From contig JBMNLS010000003.1 in NCBI GenBank assembly GCA_050952935.1, forward strand, positions 25,040 to 89,039: a stretch of 64,000 nucleotides of DNA, read 5' to 3'. The notes beneath the pieces were generated by a model. That model searched no databases, had not been told where the DNA came from, and saw only the letters and a program-made list of their open reading frames with translations. Every line of letters begins with the position of its first letter. Position 1 is the first letter of the stretch. The position numbers and the translations under genes are program-made. Below are positions 59,750 through 64,000 of this stretch, in pieces. Source of the stretch: UBA6115 sp050952935 (lineage in GTDB: Bacteria; Bacillota; Clostridia; Christensenellales; Aristaeellaceae).

Positions 59750-61198
59750 TCAGCGTCCCCTGCGCCACACGGCGGGGCTGAACAGCACCAGCATGGGGAT
59801 GAACTCCAGCCGCCCTGAAAGCATCAGGAAGGACAGCAGGTATTTGATGCCGGAAGAGAAGTGGCCAAAGTTGGCCATGGGGCCCACCAGCGCCAGCCCC
59901 GGCCCCACATTGGACAGGCAGGAAGCGGTGGCTGAAAAGCTGGTGGTATAGTCCACCCCGTCAAGGGACACTAACAGCGTTCCCGCCAGCAGCATGGCCA
60001 TGTATAAAACGAAGAACACCAGCACGCTGCGCAGGGTGTCCTCATCCACCGTTTCCCGGTCTAACTTGATCAGCCGCACCCGGCGTGGCTGCACCGTGCG
60101 GCCCACCTCCCGGACGCCCAGCTTGCCCAGCAGCGCTACCCGCACCATTTTGATGCCCCCGGCGGTGGAGCCGGCGCAGGAACCCATGAGCATGAGCATC
60201 AGCAGCAAAATGCGGGAAAACTGGGGCCACAGATCAAAATCGCTGGTGGCGTATCCGGTGGTGGACATGATGGAGGATACCTGAAAGCTGGCATGCCTCA
60301 GCGCCATGCCAACCTCGCCATAGTGGGGGATGGTGTTGATGGTGATAAGCACGATAGAGGAAATGGCCACCCCATAATACAGGCGCACCTCTTCATTGCG
60401 CAGGGCTTTCAGCCCCTCCCCCTGTATCAGGCGGAAATACACGATGAAGTTGGTGCCAAACAAAAACATGAATACCGTGATTAATATCTCCGCCGCCAGG
60501 TTGTTGTAGGCGCCCACCGACAGGTTGCGGCTGGAAAAGCCGCCGGTGCCGGCAGTGCCCAGGGCGTGGATGACGCTGTCAAACAGCGGCATGCCCGATA
60601 TGACCAATAACACAATAAGGATCAGCGTCATCACCAGATAGATCAGATACAGGATGCGCGCAGACCCCGCCATCCGCGGCAGCATTTTGCTGAAGGTGGG
60701 GCCGGGGCTTTCGGCCCGGGCCAGGTGGGCGCTGCGGGCGCCCATCTTGGGCATCACCGCCAAGGTTAGAATTAATACCCCCATGCCCCCCACCCAGTGG
60801 GTGAAGGAGCGCCAGAACAGGATGCCCCGGGGAAGGGTTTCCACCTGGGCGAAAATGGTGGCCCCGGTGGTGGTGAAGCCGGAGACCGTCTCAAAAAAGG
60901 CGTCCCAGAAATAGACGGTGGCGCCTGAAAACATGAAGGGCAGCGCCCCAAAGGCCGAGAAGAGGATCCAGGCCAGCCCCACCACCACAAAGCCCTCCCG
61001 GGGGCGCAGGGTTTTGTCTGTGGGCTTGATGAGCAGCATCATCGGCAGCCCCAATAACAGCAGAATCCCCATGGCACACAAAAAGGCCGGGGCATCCCCC
61101 CGGCCATACCACAAGGACACCCCCAGCGCAGGCAGCATCATGGCGGCCTCCAGGCTCATTAGCCGCCCCAGCAGGGTGATGACCAGCGCGTAATTCAT
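59750..61198 (-). CDS. trkH: Trk-type potassium uptake membrane protein
   Basis: 482 residues with four MPM-type repeats. Features: AFFETVSGFTTTGATIFAQV (first P-loop with TTTGA), MPLFDSVIHALGTAGTGGFS (second), FQVSSIMSTTGYATSDFDLW (third), and FSATASCLSNVGPGLALVGP (fourth). LMLMGSCAGSTAGGIKMVR precedes the fourth. It forms the channel gated by TrkA. The small unknown gene and trkA lie upstream in the same direction, so they are probably one operon. Confidence 0.93.
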   Translation of the reverse strand: MNYALVITLLGRLMSLEAAMMLPALGVSLWYGRGDAPAFLCAMGILLLLGLPMMLLIKPTDKTLRPREGFVVVGLAWILFSAFGALPFMFSGATVYFWDAFFETVSGFTTTGATIFAQVETLPRGILFWRSFTHWVGGMGVLILTLAVMPKMGARSAHLARAESPGPTFSKMLPRMAGSARILYLIYLVMTLILIVLLVISGMPLFDSVIHALGTAGTGGFSSRNLSVGAYNNLAAEILITVFMFLFGTNFIVYFRLIQGEGLKALRNEEVRLYYGVAISSIVLITINTIPHYGEVGMALRHASFQVSSIMSTTGYATSDFDLWPQFSRILLLMLMLMGSCAGSTAGGIKMVRVALLGKLGVREVGRTVQPRRVRLIKLDRETVDEDTLRSVLVFFVLYMAMLLAGTLLVSLDGVDYTTSFSATASCLSNVGPGLALVGPMANFGHFSSGIKYLLSFLMLSGRLEFIPMLVLFSPAVWRRGR

Positions 61199-61208
61199 AG
61201 GATGGCTG

Positions 61209-61685
61209 CTATTCTTTTGGGGTAAGGGGCGTTAGGATGTCCAGCACCCCTGATACCAGCTTCTGCGCGTCCCCAGCGCCAAAGTAGCCGATCTTGGCAG
61301 CCTTGCCATTGATGGAAATAAGGCTTGTGCCCTCAGCCGCCTCCAGCAGCGCGCCTTCCTGACCAATTTCCTGAAACTGGATGACCGTTTTGCCTTTGAA
61401 GCCCCTTGTCCCGTCCTGAAACAGGGTGTCGAAGCCCTTATGCCAGCGGAAGGTGGCGAACAGCGCCTGGAGCGCCTGATGTTCATCGCTGCCCGGCTCC
61501 AGCACAAAGCTCCGGGTGCCCGTGGTGGGGAGCATGTCCTCGCTTGTCCCCATGGTGATGGGGATGACCTGCACCGGCTTATCCCAACTGATCAGCTTTT
61601 CCATGGGCCGGGGCCAATACAGAAAGCCGGTGACCCCCAGCACCACAATCAGCAGACAGACGCCCCAGAGCTTTGATTTTTTCAT
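61209..61685 (-). CDS. Small membrane-anchored protein of unknown function
   Basis: 158 residues. One N-terminal span (LWGVCLLIVVLGVTGFLYW) then an extracellular domain: VQVIPITMGTSEDMLPTTGT, ALFATFRWHKGFDTLFQDG, EGTSLISINGKAAKIGYFG. Not recognised. It lies between trkA (83 bp upstream) and trkH (10 bp downstream) on the same strand, so it might serve K+ uptake, but this is positional only. AAAACGGAATG gives a poor ribosome site. Confidence 0.6.
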   Translation of the reverse strand: MKKSKLWGVCLLIVVLGVTGFLYWPRPMEKLISWDKPVQVIPITMGTSEDMLPTTGTRSFVLEPGSDEHQALQALFATFRWHKGFDTLFQDGTRGFKGKTVIQFQEIGQEGALLEAAEGTSLISINGKAAKIGYFGAGDAQKLVSGVLDILTPLTPKE

Positions 61686-61768
61686 TCCGTTTTCCTCCCG
61701 TTTTGATGATCGGATGAATTATAGCACCCTGGCACGGCAAACTCCAGCCCGCAGGGCGGGTTCAGGTG

Positions 61769-63139
61769 TCAGGGTTTTCTGATCACGTCGCTCAGCTCAT
61801 TGACCCCTTTCTCTCGTGTGATGATGATCACCCGGTCGCCCTCCTCCAGGGCATCGCTGCCAAAGGGGATGCGCACCTTGCCGTCCCTGACGATCACGGC
61901 GATGAGCACATCCTCCCTCACCTTCAGGGTTTTAAGCGGCAGGCCGATCACGCTCTCCCCCCGGTGCACAATAAACTCCAGCGCTTCCACCTGGCCGTCT
62001 ATCAGCCGGTAAAGGCGCTGCACCTGGTTGGGGCCGGCGGCGCCGGAGCGGGTGCGCACGGTGCGCAGGATGGTGTCGCTGATGACCTGCTTGGTGTTGA
62101 CAGCGCTTTCGATGCCGATTTTGCTCAGCAGGTCCTGATAATTATCGTGGTTGTTTTTGACCACCACCTTGCGCATGCCCTGATGTACGGCATAAAGCCC
62201 GGCCATGATGTTCTCCTCATCCCGGCCGGACAGGGCGATGAAGGCGTCAAAATCAGTCAGCCCTTCGCTTGTCATCAGCTCCTGATCGGTGCCGTCCCCC
62301 AGGATGATGTGGGCGCCGGGCAGCATGTCGGATAGCCGGTTGGCCTTTTCTTCATCAATTTCAATGATGGACACCCCCATCCCCATGTCCAGCAGCATCT
62401 GGGAGAGGTAATAGGAAATGCGGCTGCCCCCCATGATCATCACGCTGCGCACGCTGCTGATGTTTTTGCCCAGGGCCTTGAAAAAGGCGGTGATGGTGGT
62501 GATATCGGACACCACAAACACCCGGTCCCCCTCTCGGAAGACAAAGTCGCCCTTGGGGATGATGGCCTTATGCTCCCGCTCCACAGCGCACATCAGCACC
62601 TGGGGCAGGTTTTTCTTAAGCTTCAGCAAATCCTTCACCGCGAGACCAGCCAGCCCATCCTCCGCGGTGATGCGGAAGTCCATCATCTCCACCCGGCCCC
62701 TGGCGAAGGTCTCTATGCGGCCGGAGAAGGGGTAGCGCAGAATGCGGCTGACCTCCTGGGCCATCACCCGCTCGGGGTTGATGACGTAGTCGATCAGCAG
62801 CTCTTTCATCAGGAAGGACAGGCTGTGGTGATACTCCGGATCCCGGATGCGGGCAATGGCGTACTGGGCGCCCAGGCGCTTGGCGGTGAGGCATGTCAGC
62901 ATGTTGATCTCGTCGCTAATGGTGACCGCCACCACGATGTCAGCCCGGCTGATGCCCGCTTTTTCCAGCGTTTCCACGCTTACGCCGCTGCCTTTTACAT
63001 ACAGCGCGTCCACCGTATCCTGGTTGCGCAGCATCACCTGCTCGCTATGCTCAACAATGGCCACGTCATGCCCCTCAGCCACCAGGTGGCCCGCCAGCGC
63101 GTGCCCTACCTTGCCGTCCCCCACAACCACAATGTACAT
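61769..63139 (-). CDS. trkA: Trk system potassium uptake protein TrkA
   Basis: 456 residues: two RCK units in one chain. First Rossmann MYIVVVGDGKVGHALAGHLV, SRADIVVAVTISDEINMLTC and its TrkA_C part LPQVLMCAVEREHKAIIPKG; second VMIMGGSRISYYLSQMLLDM, AHIILGDGTDQELMTSEGLT, DAFIALSGRDEENIMAGLYA and a final TrkA_C. Binds NAD(H)/ATP and gates TrkH. ATG 63139 has GGAGG 8 bases upstream; an upstream in-frame start at 63148 would overlap that site. Confidence 0.95.
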   Translation of the reverse strand: MYIVVVGDGKVGHALAGHLVAEGHDVAIVEHSEQVMLRNQDTVDALYVKGSGVSVETLEKAGISRADIVVAVTISDEINMLTCLTAKRLGAQYAIARIRDPEYHHSLSFLMKELLIDYVINPERVMAQEVSRILRYPFSGRIETFARGRVEMMDFRITAEDGLAGLAVKDLLKLKKNLPQVLMCAVEREHKAIIPKGDFVFREGDRVFVVSDITTITAFFKALGKNISSVRSVMIMGGSRISYYLSQMLLDMGMGVSIIEIDEEKANRLSDMLPGAHIILGDGTDQELMTSEGLTDFDAFIALSGRDEENIMAGLYAVHQGMRKVVVKNNHDNYQDLLSKIGIESAVNTKQVISDTILRTVRTRSGAAGPNQVQRLYRLIDGQVEALEFIVHRGESVIGLPLKTLKVREDVLIAVIVRDGKVRIPFGSDALEEGDRVIIITREKGVNELSDVIRKP

Positions 63140-63278
63140 ACAGCGCACCTCCGAGTGATTTCCCCGTTATGACAGCCATTATACTCCCGCGGCTCAAGAC
63201 AGTGCAAAGAAAAACGTCAAGAAACCGACAAAAGCAAGCCAAATTGATGAATATCTACATTTTTATTGTATTTACCCC

Positions 63279-63307
63279 TTGTCAAATTCCTAAAAAGGTA
63301 TTAATAT
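63279..63307 (+). promoter_or_regulatory. Promoter of the small ORF-ArsR unit
   Basis: TTGTCA (63279-63284), 17 bp, TAATAT (63302-63307), about 70 bp before the 29-codon ORF. Confidence 0.6.
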
Positions 63308-63377
63308 AACTTACCAAGTGGCATTTTTTTATTCTTTGCCACAGGCATACAATCATAGAACAAGGAGGAGGCCAGCC

Positions 63378-63467
63378 ATGCATCATATTTCGCTCAGTTT
63401 TTCTGTCTGTTCACGCTTTTTGAAGATGGCAGACCTCTGCCGGAAAGTTGGGGAAAACAGCCGATGA
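63378..63467 (+). CDS. 29-residue small ORF coupled to ArsR gene
   Basis: ATG 63378 has an excellent ribosome site (AAGGAGGAGG, 6 bases away) and the stop TGA overlaps the next ATG as ATGA. The peptide begins MHHISLSFSVCSRFLKMADL and ends with CRKVGENSR; it contains two Cys and is basic. The strong site and exact coupling make translation likely. It could be a leader peptide regulating ArsR translation or a small protein; no homologue is known to me. Confidence 0.5.
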   Translation: MHHISLSFSVCSRFLKMADLCRKVGENSR

Positions 63468-63859
63468 AAAAATTTGTCCAGCGTTCACATTATGGCGGTG
63501 TTCGGGAATCCGTTCTGGAGCAGCTTAACGCCAAAGACCGCAAGTGTTATCAGGAAGGCGCGTCCATGCTCAAGGCCCTGGGCGACCCTCAGCGCGCCAT
63601 GCTCATTGACGCCCTATCCGGCGGGCCGCTGTGCGTATACGAAATGCAGCAGTTGGTCTCCTGGAGCCAGGCGACCCTGAGCCATCACCTGAAAACCCTG
63701 CGTGAAAACGGACTGGTGAACACCAAGCGTGAGGGCAAGTGGATCTATTACAGCCTGAACAAAAAGGGCCTTGCCGCCGCGAAGGATTTTATGGAAAGTT
63801 TGGGCACCGGCACAGGCGTTGACCTGAGCAGCTATATCAGCCCGCCTGAAAAAGCCTGA
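63464..63859 (+). CDS. ArsR-family transcriptional regulator
   Basis: 131 residues. Helix-turn-helix core: MLKALGDPQRAMLIDALSGG, LCVYEMQQLVSWSQATLSHH, LKTLRENGLVNTKREGKWIY then YSLNKKG. The N-terminus (FVQRSHYGGVRESVLEQLNA) and a C-terminal tail (TGTGVDLSSYISPPEKA) extend the usual fold. A Cys in PLCVYEM sits in the position of the ELCVCEL metal site, but the second Cys is absent, so metal sensing is uncertain. Translation is coupled to the small ORF before it. Ends with two terminators, so it is a short unit. Confidence 0.88.
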   Translation: MKKFVQRSHYGGVRESVLEQLNAKDRKCYQEGASMLKALGDPQRAMLIDALSGGPLCVYEMQQLVSWSQATLSHHLKTLRENGLVNTKREGKWIYYSLNKKGLAAAKDFMESLGTGTGVDLSSYISPPEKA

Positions 63860-63891
63860 TCACACCGCTTTCCGGGTAAACACTCCCTGCC

Positions 63892-63918
63892 AAAACGCTG
63901 GAACTTTGCCAGCGTTTT
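63892..63918 (+). terminator. Terminator after ArsR gene (first hairpin)
   Basis: AAAACGCTGG (63892-63901) and CCAGCGTTTT (63909-63918) are perfectly complementary with a 7-base loop; the arm itself supplies the T-run. Confidence 0.75.
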
Positions 63919-63920
63919 AA

Positions 63921-63956
63921 CCGGAACCCTCTCTGATGAGGATTCCGGCTTTTATT
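63921..63956 (+). terminator. Second hairpin and T-rich tail
   Basis: CCGGAA-C-CCTC (63921-63931) pairs with GAGG-A-TTCCGG (63938-63948), then CTTTTATT. It lies 2 bp after the first hairpin. Confidence 0.65.
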
Positions 63957-64000
63957 AATTGGGCGATTGGTTATTGTTTCCTTAAACAATGCTGTGAAAA

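Overview
The window reads as a bacterial chromosome segment, about 55-60% GC by eye, most likely from an uncultured anaerobic Clostridia-type Bacillota (a Christensenellales-like lineage is my guess, not shown). Supporting signs are strong AAGGAGG ribosome sites, many ATGA stop/start overlaps, Firmicutes-style PurBoxes before purE, a B12-dependent class II ribonucleotide reductase, a full-length single-chain PurL, PurH split into PurO plus a lone AICAR transformylase, FeoA-FeoA-FeoB with a Cys-rich partner, YitT proteins and BlaI/BlaR1 regulation. No rRNA, tRNA or CRISPR was seen; the only RNA gene is tmRNA.

Layout. 1-7.7 kb: seven co-oriented genes for membrane or secreted proteins, mostly of unknown function. 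7.7-11.7 kb, opposite strand: a transmembrane Ser/Thr kinase and a second membrane-anchored protein, both with GLUG-type ectodomains. 11.9-14.3 kb: nrdJ. 14.3-16.4 kb: IS scar tissue, with an IS5-type element carrying an amber codon and a truncated ISAs1-type transposase. 16.6-25.5 kb: MATE pump, lipid kinase, oxidoreductase, a small membrane protein with an XRE regulator, a palindrome-controlled MarR/FMN/flavoprotein operon, and an ABC exporter with a Cys-tailed ArsR regulator. 25.6-37.4 kb: purE-C-F-M-N-O-V-D-L plus a SLOG protein, behind a promoter with two inverted PurBoxes. 37.7-40.6 kb: tmRNA, uvrB and a DtxR/MntR-like regulator.

40.6-44.1 kb: a FecCD-type metal-chelate ABC importer that seems to have been inserted into an ECF-transporter gene, whose 3' end survives. 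44.2-48.1 kb: an unknown protein and an Ugp-type sugar or glycerol-phosphate importer without its own ATPase. 48.2-51.2 kb: the feo iron operon with three GTTAG/CTAAC palindromes. 51.2-53.5 kb: an AT-richer block with a cobalamin riboswitch, a terminator and two YitT genes, both showing frame problems. 53.5-57.4 kb: BlaI/BlaR1 module with a large ectodomain and a secreted companion. 57.6-63.9 kb: HD protein, Phd-Doc toxin-antitoxin, SagB-type nitroreductase, TrkH/TrkA potassium uptake, and an ArsR regulator translated behind a 29-codon small ORF.

Metal and cofactor themes recur: B12 (nrdJ, riboswitch), iron (Feo, FecCD, DtxR-like regulator) and flavin redox. The most unusual items are the B12 riboswitch ahead of YitT genes, the repeated feo palindromes, the FecCD island boundary inside an ECF remnant, and the kinase/GLUG pair.
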